Source of the DNA: JAPOUP01 sp965203605
GTDB lineage: Bacteria > Pseudomonadota > Alphaproteobacteria > Rhodobacterales > Rhodobacteraceae
Assembly: GCA_965203605.1 (NCBI GenBank)
Contig: OZ241902.1
Location: 1,798,001 to 1,862,000, forward strand
Reading direction: 5' to 3'
Length of the DNA: 64,000 nt
Shown here: positions 1 to 9,173 of the stretch, in pieces
How the letters are laid out: each line of letters starts with the position of its first letter
Position numbering within the stretch: the first letter of the stretch is position 1
Notes under the pieces: model-generated
The model's input: only the letters and a program-made list of their open reading frames with translations
Database searches by the model: none
What the model was told of the DNA's origin: nothing
Position numbers and translations under genes: made by a program

Positions 1-110
1 AATCCCATGAGCCTTATCTCTGTGAAGTAGCCTGTGGCCACTATCGCGACGATTGATCCTTCGCAAGCCGGACAAATCACTCTAATCTGATGGAGAGGAG
101 GACAACCATC

Positions 111-527
111 ATGGATATCAACCCTTATCTGACATTCCCAGGAAACTGCGAAGAGGCCATGAACTTCTACGCTGAGGTGTTCGGCGGGCATATCGAGTTC
201 ATTCAGAAGACCAAAGACAGCGAGATGGCAGGCAAGATGGGCGAGGAAAACGAAGACAAGATTCTTCATGCCCGTCTACGGGTGGGCGACAGAATCCTGA
301 TGGCATCCGATGCAATGGGGATGGCGTACGAACTGCCACGCGGCTTCTCGGTACAGACGTCATTTGAGGATCTGGAAAGGGCTCGACGTGTGTTCCTTCG
401 TCTTGCAAAGCACGGTGAGACCATAATGGACTTTGCACCAACTTTCTGGTCGAGTGGATTTGGGATGTGCCGTGACCGATATGGCGTACCTTGGATGGTC
501 AACTGCGAATCTCCGGCTGACAATTGA
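111..527 (+). CDS. VOC-superfamily (PhnB/glyoxalase-like) protein
   Basis: This is a 138-residue protein of the vicinal oxygen chelate superfamily. The N-terminus MDINPYLTFPGNCEEAMNFY followed by EVFGG is the usual opening of PhnB-type 3-demethylubiquinone-9 methyltransferase-like proteins. The middle matches the RVGDRILMASD beta strand, and the C-terminus has the typical DRYGVPWMVN ending. I start at 111 because GGAGAGGAGG lies just upstream; an in-frame ATG at 90 has no such site. Members are small cytoplasmic proteins, often of unknown substrate, some acting in glyoxalase, dioxygenase or antibiotic-binding roles. The gene stands alone, with no operon partner downstream. The family is clear; the substrate cannot be inferred. 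Confidence 0.85.
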   Translation: MDINPYLTFPGNCEEAMNFYAEVFGGHIEFIQKTKDSEMAGKMGEENEDKILHARLRVGDRILMASDAMGMAYELPRGFSVQTSFEDLERARRVFLRLAKHGETIMDFAPTFWSSGFGMCRDRYGVPWMVNCESPADN

Positions 528-987
528 GTTCCGACAGCCGATCAAATTGCTGCATCTGTCTGTGCCTGGCTCGCATTATCAGCAGTCTGGCTATTGTCGA
601 TGTATGCTGCGTGATGGACGCACCCCAAAAGACGCCGACCGCGATATGGAACGGATTCGTTCCCACCTTTCCACCACCACCGAACCCCTGTTGCGTAATG
701 GCACGAAAGCTGCACGTAGAGACGTACAGCCGACTTTAAACACATCAAGTGCATATTCGATTCCGTCGCCATTGTGAGACGTGCACCGTTGGCAAGCCAG
801 ACAAACATCGCGCAGCACAAAATGTGTCCAGCCTGATTCCCTCCGCGCCACGTCTTCAGATCGACGGGAATCAAGACCGGCCTCGCCATCGTTGCTTACG
901 CCACCATCCGATATGTCACGCAAATGCCCGATTGATCTTGCCATTGTTCCGTTGCAGATCAGAGCAACCGAAGAGAAAGGGGCGTCC
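528..987. other. Intergenic region with no gene recognised
   Basis: About 460 bases lie between the VOC gene and trpA. Open frames on both strands here are short, overlap each other and show no family motif. The trpA promoter probably lies in the right-hand part. I see no tRNA, strong hairpin or repeat. Confidence 0.5.
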
Positions 988-1779
988 ATGACCAGAATCG
1001 ATGCCAAATTTGCGGCGCTGCGCACATCGAACAGGAAGGCCTTTGTCGCCTACGTGATGGCCGGTGATCCTGACTACGACACTTCACTGCAAATAGTGAA
1101 GGGACTGCCAGACGCCGGTGTTGACATCATCGAGCTCGGAATCCCGTTCACCGATCCGATGGCCGATGGCCCGACGATCCAACTTGCAGGCCAGCGGGCA
1201 CTCGAAGGAGGTCAAACCCTTCAAAAGACGCTCGACCTGGCTACGGAATTCCGCAGAAATGATGACACGACGCCAATTGTGATGATGGGATACTACAACC
1301 CGATCTACAGCCGTGGCGTGGACTCGTTCCTCACTGACGCGGCGCAGGCCGGAGTAGACGGCCTGATCGTAGTTGACCTGCCCCCCGAAGAGGACGACGA
1401 ACTCTGCATTCCCGCCCAGGCCGCAGGCCTCAATTTCATCCGGTTAGCCACACCGACAACCGATGACAGGCGTCTATTTACGGTACTCAGGAACACCTCA
1501 GGATTTGTCTATTACGTGTCGATCACCGGGATTACAGGTGCAGCAAAGGCCATCTCAGGAGAAGTCGGACCCGAGGTCTCCCGAATCAAGGCAAGGACTG
1601 ACCTTCCTGTTGTCGTCGGATTTGGAATAAAGACCCCAGATGCCGCAAGAACGATCGCGGGAGTCGCCGATGGTGTCGTTGTCGGTTCCGCCATCGTCTC
1701 CAAAGTTGCGGCAGGCCAATCACCCCCGGAGGTACTGGAATTTGTCAGGAGCCTCGCCGATGGTGCGCATTCCGCGTAG
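988..1779 (+). CDS. trpA: Tryptophan synthase alpha subunit
   Basis: TrpA cleaves indole-3-glycerol phosphate to indole and glyceraldehyde 3-phosphate and passes indole through a tunnel to TrpB in the alpha2-beta2 complex. The 263-residue protein has the family signature ELGIPFTDPMADGP. Its Glu49 and Asp60 fall at the positions of the E. coli catalytic pair. GYYNPIY and the phosphate-binding GFGIKTP and DGVVVGSAIV segments follow. The start at 988 (MTRIDAKF) is preceded by AGAGAAAGGGG; an upstream in-frame extension back to 781 lacks family similarity. The partner gene trpB is about 6 kb away on the opposite strand. The next gene begins 3 bases after the stop, so they are probably cotranscribed. 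Confidence 0.97.
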   Translation: MTRIDAKFAALRTSNRKAFVAYVMAGDPDYDTSLQIVKGLPDAGVDIIELGIPFTDPMADGPTIQLAGQRALEGGQTLQKTLDLATEFRRNDDTTPIVMMGYYNPIYSRGVDSFLTDAAQAGVDGLIVVDLPPEEDDELCIPAQAAGLNFIRLATPTTDDRRLFTVLRNTSGFVYYVSITGITGAAKAISGEVGPEVSRIKARTDLPVVVGFGIKTPDAARTIAGVADGVVVGSAIVSKVAAGQSPPEVLEFVRSLADGAHSA

Positions 1780-1782
1780 CCG

Positions 1783-2586
1783 ATGATCGCACAACACAAC
1801 ATCGAAGATCTGGCATCATCTTTGCTTGAGGCCTATGACACCGGAATCCAGATTTCTCCAATCTCCGGATCATTCCCTGAACTGGATACAGCCGTCGCAT
1901 ACCGAATTGCGCACCACATATCGGCCCAACGCATGGAGCGCGGCGAACGGCGCGTAGGCTGCAAAATCGGCTTCACAAACCAGACCATCTGGCCAATCTA
2001 TGGCGTCACGGGACCAATGTGGGGTCCAATCTGGAACACCACACTCCATGAGTTGTCGGACAGACCAGTGCCCTTGCCTGATCTTCCACAACCCCGGCTT
2101 GAACCTGAGATCATCCTCGGCCTCAAGTCCGCCATTGATGCCGGGATGCCGTTCAAGCAAATTGCCGAGTGCATCGACTGGATCTCGCATGGCTTCGAGA
2201 TCGTGTTTTCTCCCTTTCCCGACTGGCGATTCACAGGTGCGGATACAGCTGCCGCCTTTGGCCTACATGGTGCGCTCTATGTCGGAGAACGGCGACAATT
2301 TGTTCCGGATATGGTTGACACTCTATCCGGCATGGGAATCGAACTCGAGGGCCCAGGAAACAAACGCCTTATCGGGTCCGGATCTGACGTCCTGGGTGGC
2401 CCGCTTCAGGCATTGAGGTTTCTTCTGGACACGCTGGCTGGGGATCCCGACGCACCGCCGCTCACGGCTGGACAGATCGTTACCACTGGCACCCTTACGG
2501 ACGCCGCCCCGATTGCGTCCGGCGACCGTTGGAAAACCCGAATTCATGGCGTGGACATTCCTGGAGCCGAAATCACGTTTCTCTAG
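1783..2586 (+). CDS. 2-keto-4-pentenoate hydratase family protein
   Basis: This 267-residue protein belongs to the fumarylacetoacetase/MhpD hydratase family, metal-dependent enzymes that hydrate or decarboxylate 2-oxo acids in catechol meta-cleavage routes. Visible features are the GCKIGFTNQTIW segment near residue 60, the acidic LEPEIILGL motif near residue 105 that supplies metal ligands, and the C-terminal GQIVTTGTLTDA plus the DRW segment typical of 2-hydroxypenta-2,4-dienoate hydratases. It begins 3 bases after the trpA stop and probably shares its transcript, although no functional link to tryptophan synthesis is known. No other aromatic-degradation gene is nearby, so the substrate is open. 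Confidence 0.88.
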   Translation: MIAQHNIEDLASSLLEAYDTGIQISPISGSFPELDTAVAYRIAHHISAQRMERGERRVGCKIGFTNQTIWPIYGVTGPMWGPIWNTTLHELSDRPVPLPDLPQPRLEPEIILGLKSAIDAGMPFKQIAECIDWISHGFEIVFSPFPDWRFTGADTAAAFGLHGALYVGERRQFVPDMVDTLSGMGIELEGPGNKRLIGSGSDVLGGPLQALRFLLDTLAGDPDAPPLTAGQIVTTGTLTDAAPIASGDRWKTRIHGVDIPGAEITFL

Positions 2587-2794
2587 ACGGCCGGGCGGGA
2601 CACTTCATTACCCGGTGATGTCGCAGTCGCCGGATGCCCGTTTTACCTTGAGCCCCGGGGCGAGCAGCAAAATCCCAAGTGACGTCGGCGAATTGATCGA
2701 CCGCTGCGGACCGCACAGTGGGGGTCCATGTTGTGTCGGTTAACCTGGATTGCTAATGCAGTCCTGAAAGACCGCTCGCAAACGGATGCTCTTC

Positions 2795-3988
2795 ATGGCC
2801 GTGATAACTGAAATCGAGGACCTCAAACGAATATATCGTCGCCGAGTACCCAAAATGTTCTTCGACTATACGGAATCCGGATCGTGGACAGAACAGACAT
2901 TCAGGGACAATTCGGATGATTTCAGAAAAATCCATCTTAGGCAGCGCGTTGCGGTAGACATGACCGGCCGGTCTACGGTGAGTCAAATGGTCGGACAGGA
3001 TGTTTCAATGCCTGTGGCGTTGGCACCGGTCGGGCTGACCGGAATGCAAAGCGCCGACGGAGAAATCAAGGCCGCAAGGGCAGCCGAGTCGTTCGGCGTA
3101 CCTTTCACACTCTCCACCATGTCAATCTGTTCCATTGAGGACTTGGCTGCGTACACGACCAAGCCATTCTGGTTTCAGCTCTACACGATGAAGGATACTG
3201 ACTACACCAGTCGGCTGATCGAGCGCGCAAAGGTCGCAGGCTGTTCGGCACTCGTGGTCACACTGGATCTGCAGATTCTCGGCCAGCGGCACAAAGATTT
3301 GAAGAATGGTCTATCGGCCCCTCCAAAACTAACCATTCCCACGATCCTCAACCTTGCCACAAAGTGGCGCTGGGGGCTGGAGATGCTCGGCACAAGGCGG
3401 CGGCAATTCGGGAATATCGTGGGTCACGTCAGGGAAGTGTCTGACGCCTCATCGCTGAGTTCATGGACCAATGAGCAGTTTGACCCCTCGTTGAATTGGA
3501 GCAAGGTCGAAAAGCTGATGGAACAATGGGGGGGCAAGGTCATCCTGAAGGGAATCCTCGATGCCGAGGACGCGAAAATGGCCCGTGACATCGGGGCCGA
3601 CGCGATCATTGTGTCGAATCATGGTGGTCGCCAACTTGACGGTGCCCCAAGTACGATTCGAGTGCTCCCATCGATCGTCGATGCAGTCGGAGATGAGGTC
3701 GAAGTCCATATTGATGGCGGAATTCGTTCGGGACAGGATGTCCTGAAGGCTCTGGCGTTGGGTGCCAAGGGCACCTACATCGGTCGTGCCTACATTTACG
3801 GGCTGGGAGCGATGGGTCAGGAGGGGGTGACCACGGCTCTGCATGTAATCCACAAGGAACTGGATGTTTCCATGGCTTTGTGTGGCCGACGGAAAGTCCA
3901 GGAGCTTGACCGAGATATCCTATACATACCGCGAGAACTGGAAGGATACCGGAGCCAGCAACCCGAGCCAGATTCACCAATCACCTGA
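2795..3988 (+). CDS. lldD: FMN-dependent alpha-hydroxy-acid dehydrogenase (L-lactate dehydrogenase-like)
   Basis: This is a 397-residue member of the FMN-dependent alpha-hydroxy-acid oxidase/dehydrogenase family. These enzymes oxidise L-lactate or similar 2-hydroxy acids and pass electrons to the quinone pool or to oxygen. Motifs in order are RVPKMFFDYTESGSW at the N-terminus, PVALAPVGLTGM, the FQLYTMKD strand, and the family signature SNHGGRQLDGAP with the catalytic histidine. The FMN-phosphate-binding HIDGGIRSG and the ending ALCGRRKVQEL follow. I prefer the ATG at 2795 (MAVITEIEDLKRIY) over an ATG 9 bases upstream because it matches family N-termini; no strong ribosome site separates them. 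It is monocistronic. Lactate is the likeliest substrate, but mandelate or glycolate cannot be excluded. Confidence 0.9.
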   Translation: MAVITEIEDLKRIYRRRVPKMFFDYTESGSWTEQTFRDNSDDFRKIHLRQRVAVDMTGRSTVSQMVGQDVSMPVALAPVGLTGMQSADGEIKAARAAESFGVPFTLSTMSICSIEDLAAYTTKPFWFQLYTMKDTDYTSRLIERAKVAGCSALVVTLDLQILGQRHKDLKNGLSAPPKLTIPTILNLATKWRWGLEMLGTRRRQFGNIVGHVREVSDASSLSSWTNEQFDPSLNWSKVEKLMEQWGGKVILKGILDAEDAKMARDIGADAIIVSNHGGRQLDGAPSTIRVLPSIVDAVGDEVEVHIDGGIRSGQDVLKALALGAKGTYIGRAYIYGLGAMGQEGVTTALHVIHKELDVSMALCGRRKVQELDRDILYIPRELEGYRSQQPEPDSPIT

Positions 3989-4216
3989 TTGTTGGTAGAC
4001 GTGGGTTGGTCAAAGCCAGGCTGCGCTGCCCGACCGCCAGTTCACGACCAGTGGTTCAAGCAGTAGGCCGATTCGAGCAGGTTGGCTTCGCTGTCTTTAA
4101 ACTGCTCGGGAGACAGTCAACTACGGTATTGTGGCTTGCGTCTGGCTGAATGCGATGAATGGTGTGTTTCACTTGGACAGGATCCATTGATGCCACGCAC
4201 GACCATCGGTGATTAC

Positions 4217-5398
4217 TTATTTGGTTTGGCATTGGTTGCTCCGCACCGGACGATTCAAGACCTGTAGACGCGCCAGAAGCCAGATTGCAGGTAGGATCAT
4301 CGTAAGGACCACTGCCACCATAACAAATGAGACTCTCAAGCTGGAAATCTCAGCGACCCCGCCGATCATCGCCGGGCCGAAAAAGAAGCCGAGAATTCCT
4401 AACATCCAGGCGCGTGACAGAGCGTGGGCCCGCTGTTCTTCAGTCACACGTGCCCCAAGCATCGTGTTGGCTGAAGGAACGATTGTGGCCAGCCCGAGAG
4501 CCCCGAGTGCGACGCCCAGAACCGCAACTGCAGGGCTCGATGCCGCCGCAACCACCAATACTCCCGCTACCGCCAATACCGTTGACCAGACTATCAGGAC
4601 TTCATGACCCAACCATCTGGACAGCGACTGGCCAGCTAACCTGCCGATCCCCATGACCAAACCCAGAACTGCCGGCCCCAGACTTCCCTCTCCTGATGGG
4701 GCACCGAGCGTGCGTTCGATGTGCAACGCAGACCAAGCCTCTGTCGCGTTCTCTCCAATGAAGCTCGCGCACAATATCAGACCGGTCAGTGCGATGACCA
4801 ACCAAGGCACCCGGCGTGGCGCGCCGACCCGTGTAGCCACCGGGTATTTTGCCGAGGACTGCCGCATCAATGGCACCAGAGCCAAACAGACCAGTGCGGT
4901 GACTGGAAGCGTTTGGGTCAGATTCCAGTCCGCCTTTCGCGCGAGGCCCCCGGAATACGCCGCCGCCGCAAAGGCAAAAGAGAACATTGCATGGTTCAGG
5001 TTCATCAAATGAAGCCCCGTTCTGGCCTCACGGGAACTGATCTCCACATTTGCCGTGATGTCGAGAAGCGCAACACTCGCACCCATAGCCAGCATTGCCA
5101 AACCCAATGTGAGGGCGTCGCGTGCGAAAATCGGATAGATGGTTGCGAAGGAAACCGCGATTCCCGCCAAAGGGAGCGCCAGCCACCCGAGCATCTGGAC
5201 AATTCTCGGTGCCACCCACATGGCCGCAATGCCTCCAATAGCAGACATCAGTAGTGCGCTACCCAGTTCCGCATCCGAAGCCTGGGCGTAAGCCTTTATG
5301 TCCGGCACCAAGGCCGCGAAGCATCCCCAGAGTATACCAACCGCAGTCAGAGCAAAGGCTGGAGCACGGGAGTGACGAATCGCATCCAGTATTTCCAT
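4217..5398 (-). CDS. MFS transporter
   Basis: This is a 393-residue inner-membrane protein with about twelve hydrophobic segments, as expected for the major facilitator superfamily. The first helix begins at ALTAVGILWGCFAALVPDIK. The usual charged loop lies near residue 200, between the two six-helix halves. The overall pattern resembles the YbjJ/FucP-like branch of sugar or multidrug carriers, but I see no motif that fixes the substrate. It is convergent with the preceding dehydrogenase gene and divergent from rplY, so its promoter lies in 5399-5571. The last codons overlap the sequence TTATTTGGTTTGG, which resembles an IS630 end further along the window; this is probably chance. Confidence 0.85.
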   Translation of the reverse strand: MEILDAIRHSRAPAFALTAVGILWGCFAALVPDIKAYAQASDAELGSALLMSAIGGIAAMWVAPRIVQMLGWLALPLAGIAVSFATIYPIFARDALTLGLAMLAMGASVALLDITANVEISSREARTGLHLMNLNHAMFSFAFAAAAYSGGLARKADWNLTQTLPVTALVCLALVPLMRQSSAKYPVATRVGAPRRVPWLVIALTGLILCASFIGENATEAWSALHIERTLGAPSGEGSLGPAVLGLVMGIGRLAGQSLSRWLGHEVLIVWSTVLAVAGVLVVAAASSPAVAVLGVALGALGLATIVPSANTMLGARVTEEQRAHALSRAWMLGILGFFFGPAMIGGVAEISSLRVSFVMVAVVLTMILPAIWLLARLQVLNRPVRSNQCQTK

Positions 5399-5571
5399 TC
5401 GGCGGTCCCCTACCCCTTACGGCTCGTTGGGGCATACATTGAACAGGTGTGCCCGCCAATTCCATAACGAGGCGCAATTTCGCTTTCATTCCTTGCCTTA
5501 CTGCCCTATAGGCGACGCTTCATCAGGGCATACACCCTTGGAGGATGCCCTTCAGATAAGGAGAACCACAG

Positions 5572-6243
5572 ATGGCTTCCGAGATTCCGGATCTTGTAGC
5601 CACGGCAAGGACGGGGACAGGCAAGGGGGCCGCCCGTCAAGCGCGCCGTGACAATCAGGTGCCGGGGATTGTTTACGGCGGTGGCGTCGAGCCGTTGCCG
5701 ATCAATATCCCCTTCAACGAACTGACAAAACGACTGAAGCAGGGCCGATTTCTATCGACTCTCTTCAACCTGAAGGTCGAAGGCCATGGCGATGTGCGTG
5801 TGATCTGCCGCAACGTCCAACGTGACGTCGTCAAGGGCTTGCCAGTACATTTCGATCTGATGCGCCTCCGGCGGATGACCCAGGTTAAGCTGTTCATTCC
5901 AGTTAGGTTCGCCGGTGAGAACGTCTCGCCCGGCCTGAAGCGTGGCGGCGTCCTGACCGTAGTACGCCCCGAAGTCGAACTATGGGTTGTGGCTGGAGAA
6001 ATTCCGGAGAGTATCACGGTCGATGTCTCCGAACTTGACATCAACGACGTGATCACCATCAGTCAGGTCGCACTTCCGAATGGCACCCGGCCAACGGTTG
6101 ACCGCGATTTCGTGATCGCCAATATTTCAGCACCGTCCGGTCTGCGTTCGGAAGAGGAAGAGACTGAAGCAGAAGGAGTCGCAGCGGACGAGGTTCCTAC
6201 ATTCACGGAAACGAAGCCCTCTGAATCGGATAGCGACGAGTAA
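5572..6243 (+). CDS. rplY: 50S ribosomal protein L25 (long Ctc/TL5 form)
   Basis: L25 binds 5S rRNA in the central protuberance of the large subunit. The 223-residue length is that of the two-domain Ctc/TL5 form rather than the short enterobacterial form. The N-terminal domain carries the family signature ARTGTGKGAARQARRDNQVP and GIVYGG. The DVVKGLPVHFDLMRL segment ends the RNA-binding barrel, and the C-terminal domain follows from about residue 100, ending in an acidic tail rich in Glu and Asp. AAGGAGAACC stands ahead of the ATG. The next gene is pth, a common pairing in Alphaproteobacteria. A hairpin terminator follows the stop. Confidence 0.97.
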   Translation: MASEIPDLVATARTGTGKGAARQARRDNQVPGIVYGGGVEPLPINIPFNELTKRLKQGRFLSTLFNLKVEGHGDVRVICRNVQRDVVKGLPVHFDLMRLRRMTQVKLFIPVRFAGENVSPGLKRGGVLTVVRPEVELWVVAGEIPESITVDVSELDINDVITISQVALPNGTRPTVDRDFVIANISAPSGLRSEEEETEAEGVAADEVPTFTETKPSESDSDE

Positions 6244-6252
6244 AAGCATAAA

Positions 6253-6283
6253 GGCGGAACCATCGATCGGTTCCGCCGTTTCC
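6253..6283 (+). terminator. Rho-independent terminator after rplY
   Basis: GGCGGAACC at 6253-6261 and GGTTCCGCC at 6269-6277 form a perfect nine-base-pair stem with a seven-base loop, followed by GTTTCC. It lies ten bases after the rplY stop. The T-run is short, so read-through into pth is possible. Confidence 0.75.
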
Positions 6284-6376
6284 AATCGCACGACGACAGC
6301 GAGCGATCACTCCCTGAGCCAAACGGATGACTTACAAGATCCGGACAGGTTCACAACTGAATCTGGAGTGTTTCAG

Positions 6377-7066
6377 ATGCTCTTATTTGTTGGTCTTGGC
6401 AATCCAGGCGCGAAGTACGCCCGCCATCGACACAATATTGGATACATGGCCATTGATAGAATTGCCACTGACCACGGTTTCGGGACCTGGAAGTCCAGAT
6501 TCCAAGGCCGGACCAGCGAAGGGAGACTGGATTCCGAAAGGATATTGCTTCTGAAACCTGAAACCTTCATGAACCGGTCCGGCCAATCGGTAGCCGCCGC
6601 CGCCCGGTTCTTCAAGCTCGATCCCGCTCAGATCATTGTGTTTCACGATGAGATAGATCTCGCTCCAGGGAAATGCCGGTACAAGGAAGGAGGTGGCCAC
6701 GCTGGTCACAATGGGCTCAGATCACTGCACTCGCATATCGGCGGCGAATATCGCCGCGTTCGTCTTGGCGTCGGGCATCCGGGGCACAAGGACCGTGTTG
6801 CGGCCTACGTCCTGCATGATTTCGCAAAGGCGGACGCAGACTGGCTCGACTCCATACTGAAGGGTATCTCTGACGGGGCATCCAACCTCGCCGCTGGCCA
6901 GTCCGGAAAGTTCATGAATGCTGTTGCGCTGCGGACTTCAGCACCAAATCCATCAAGGCCCCCCACACCCAGAGGGAAAGCGGGTCCAACTGCAGCTGTG
7001 GCATCGGACACACCAACACCCGACAAGCGGAACCCAATTCGCAAACTACTCGAGAAGTTCCGGTAA
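6377..7066 (+). CDS. pth: Peptidyl-tRNA hydrolase
   Basis: Pth releases tRNA from peptidyl-tRNAs dropped by stalled ribosomes by cleaving the ester bond. The protein starts with the canonical MLLFVGLGNPGAKYARHRHN, in which the histidine near residue 19 is the catalytic one. LLKPETFMNRSGQSV, HDEIDLAPGKCRYKEGGGHAGHNGLRS and RVRLGVGHPG follow in family order. The roughly 40-residue C-terminal tail, rich in Pro and Thr and ending basic, is longer than in E. coli but common in Alphaproteobacteria. The ATG at 6377 has GGAG eight bases upstream; a GTG at 6368 is an unlikely alternative. Confidence 0.97.
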   Translation: MLLFVGLGNPGAKYARHRHNIGYMAIDRIATDHGFGTWKSRFQGRTSEGRLDSERILLLKPETFMNRSGQSVAAAARFFKLDPAQIIVFHDEIDLAPGKCRYKEGGGHAGHNGLRSLHSHIGGEYRRVRLGVGHPGHKDRVAAYVLHDFAKADADWLDSILKGISDGASNLAAGQSGKFMNAVALRTSAPNPSRPPTPRGKAGPTAAVASDTPTPDKRNPIRKLLEKFR

Positions 7067-7324
7067 GGTTTGACAGAAAACCATTTCACCATCCGGAAGA
7101 CCTTATCGATGTCCACACATCCGAGCAGAGGGAATTGTCCCTGTCCCTACAGTTCCGTTTCCGAGTCATCGGCAGAGTTCCCGTCCTCTGTCGGCACTTA
7201 TGAAACAGAACGTCCCAAACCAAACCAAGGCCGACATCAACATAGAGAGTCATGGGCAAATCTGCCACAACTGAATCCAGTCATATGACTCGACATCCGT
7301 AACGTTCGAAGGTAAGAACATTGC

Positions 7325-7708
7325 ATGGCAATTCGGATAGCACCTTCAACAAATGTACTTGGCGACCCACTGAAACCCTGTTCACATGATCCGCTGACAG
7401 GTTTCTTCCGAAATGCGGCATGCGATACGTGCGATGAAGACCGGGGCAGTCATACGGTATGTGCGGTCATGACAGCGGAATTTCTCGCTTTCTCGAAATA
7501 CGTCGGAAACGACCTATCGACACCGTCGCCTGAATACGGTTTCCATGGTCTCAGACCCGGTGATCAGTGGTGCCTGTGCGCGGGTCGGTTTCTCCAAGCC
7601 CACGACGAGGGATGCGCTCCGCGTGTACATCTTGCCTCCACACATCTTCGCGCACTGGAAATTGTACCGCTTGACGTCCTGCGCCAATACGCCTTGGACC
7701 AACACTGA
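7325..7708 (+). CDS. DUF2237 family protein
   Basis: This small 127-residue protein matches the DUF2237 pattern: NVLGDPLKPCSHDPLTGFFR, then a DRGSHTVCAVMTAEFL segment, the FSKYVGNDLSTP strand, PGDQWCLCAGRF, and a final EIVPLDVLRQYALD. The cysteine-rich core (C in PCS, CDTC, HTVC, CLC) is conserved in the family. Function is unknown; homologues are often found in bacteria and some algae. The 258 bases between pth and this gene hold no recognised gene. It is convergent with trpB, which ends 53 bases away on the other strand. Confidence 0.88.
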   Translation: MAIRIAPSTNVLGDPLKPCSHDPLTGFFRNAACDTCDEDRGSHTVCAVMTAEFLAFSKYVGNDLSTPSPEYGFHGLRPGDQWCLCAGRFLQAHDEGCAPRVHLASTHLRALEIVPLDVLRQYALDQH

Positions 7709-7761
7709 TCGTGCCTGTGTCCCCCAACACCGGCAACCGAACTCCTTGTCGGGACGACAGG

Positions 7762-8991
7762 TCAGGACTCCAGCATCTCCATGCCTAGCGCTTTCGCAAC
7801 CGTAAAGATGTCCTTGTCTCCCCGTCCGCACATATTCATGCAGATGAGGTGATTGGCCGGAAGCGTGGGCGCGATCTTGGCTACATGGGCAAGCGCATGG
7901 CAAGGCTCGAGCGCCGGAATGATTCCTTCCGTTTCACAGCACAGCTGGAAAGCATCAAGCGCTTCGGAGTCTGTAACAGCTACGTATTCCGCTCGGCCGG
8001 TCTCATGCAGCCAGGAGTGCTCCGGGCCGATTCCGGGATAGTCCAAACCAGCCGAAATCGAAAAACCCTCGAGTATCTGTCCATCGTCATCCTGCAGAAG
8101 ATAGGTGCGGTTGCCGTGCAGTACTCCCGGCCTTCCGCCGGTCAAGGATGCGCAATGCTCCATATTGCTGTCCACACCCTTACCGCCCGCCTCGACTCCG
8201 ATGATGCGAACTTCACGATCATCAAGAAACGGAAAGAACAACCCCATGGCATTTGAACCGCCGCCGACCGCCGCGACCACGGTGTCTGGAAAGCGGCCTT
8301 CCGTTTCCAGCATCTGCTCCTTTGTCTCCTTACCAATGATCGACTGGAAGTCGCGAACCATGGCGGGATAGGGGTGTGGACCGGCGACGGTGCCTATGCA
8401 GTAGAACGTGTCGCGCACATTTGTCACCCAGTCCCGTAACGCATCGTTCATCGCATCCTTCAGGGTACCCCGCCCCGAAGTCACGGGGATCACATCGGCA
8501 CCCAACAGGCGCATCCTGAAAACGTTGGGCGCCTGGCGCTCGACATCGTGGGCACCCATATAGACGACGCACCTCAGTCCAAACTTTGCACAGACGGTGG
8601 CGGTGGCCACACCATGCTGTCCGGCACCTGTCTCAGCGATTATTCGGGTCTTTCCCATACGGCGGGCCAAGATGATTTGACCCAGCACGTTGTTGATCTT
8701 GTGTGCCCCTGTATGATTGAGTTCGTCCCGCTTCATGTAGATCTTCGCGCCGCCCAAACGCTCGGTGAGCCGTTCCGCGTGATATAGCGGCGAAGGTCGA
8801 CCAACATAATGCTTCCAGAGATAGTCCATTTCATCCCAGAAGCTGCGGTCGGACCTTGCATGCAGGTACCGCTCTTCAAGATCAAGAATTAGCGGCATCA
8901 GCGTCTCACTGACAAATCTGCCGCCAAAACGGCCAAATCTACCGCTCTCGTCCGGGCCTGAAGTGAAGCTGTTGATCAGGTCATCTGCCAT
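7762..8991 (-). CDS. trpB: Tryptophan synthase beta subunit
   Basis: TrpB condenses indole with L-serine to give L-tryptophan, using pyridoxal phosphate. The protein is 409 residues, usual for the TrpB1 class. It carries GRFGGRFVSETLMP near the N-terminus and the PLP-lysine motif NHTGAHKINN (lysine near residue 98). It also has AETGAGQHG, the phosphate-binding GGGSNAMG loop and a C-terminal CGRGDKD. I chose the start at 8991 (MADDLINS), since an open extension upstream to 9372 shows no family similarity and overlaps trpF. Upstream trpF lies 182 bases away on the same strand. trpA is not in this cluster. Confidence 0.97.
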   Translation of the reverse strand: MADDLINSFTSGPDESGRFGRFGGRFVSETLMPLILDLEERYLHARSDRSFWDEMDYLWKHYVGRPSPLYHAERLTERLGGAKIYMKRDELNHTGAHKINNVLGQIILARRMGKTRIIAETGAGQHGVATATVCAKFGLRCVVYMGAHDVERQAPNVFRMRLLGADVIPVTSGRGTLKDAMNDALRDWVTNVRDTFYCIGTVAGPHPYPAMVRDFQSIIGKETKEQMLETEGRFPDTVVAAVGGGSNAMGLFFPFLDDREVRIIGVEAGGKGVDSNMEHCASLTGGRPGVLHGNRTYLLQDDDGQILEGFSISAGLDYPGIGPEHSWLHETGRAEYVAVTDSEALDAFQLCCETEGIIPALEPCHALAHVAKIAPTLPANHLICMNMCGRGDKDIFTVAKALGMEMLES

Positions 8992-9173
8992 AGTGCACAC
9001 CTCATCAGGGATCATGCCGCGTTTAGTGCCTGTGCTTGCGGGGGTAAAGGGCACATTGCGTGGCACCTGAATGAAGCCAAGCAACGAACCGGCCTCTGGG
9101 CTGAAGGGCGAGCAGGCTGTTTCCGGTCTCGGTGACCTGTCCTCGCCCTCGTCCCCCGTTGACCCCGAAGGCA

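Noticed and set aside
4205..4230. Sequence TTATTTGGTTTGGCAT resembling the right end of the IS630 element
   Set aside because: It overlaps the last codons of an intact MFS gene, and no partner end or transposase trace was found nearby; chance is more likely.
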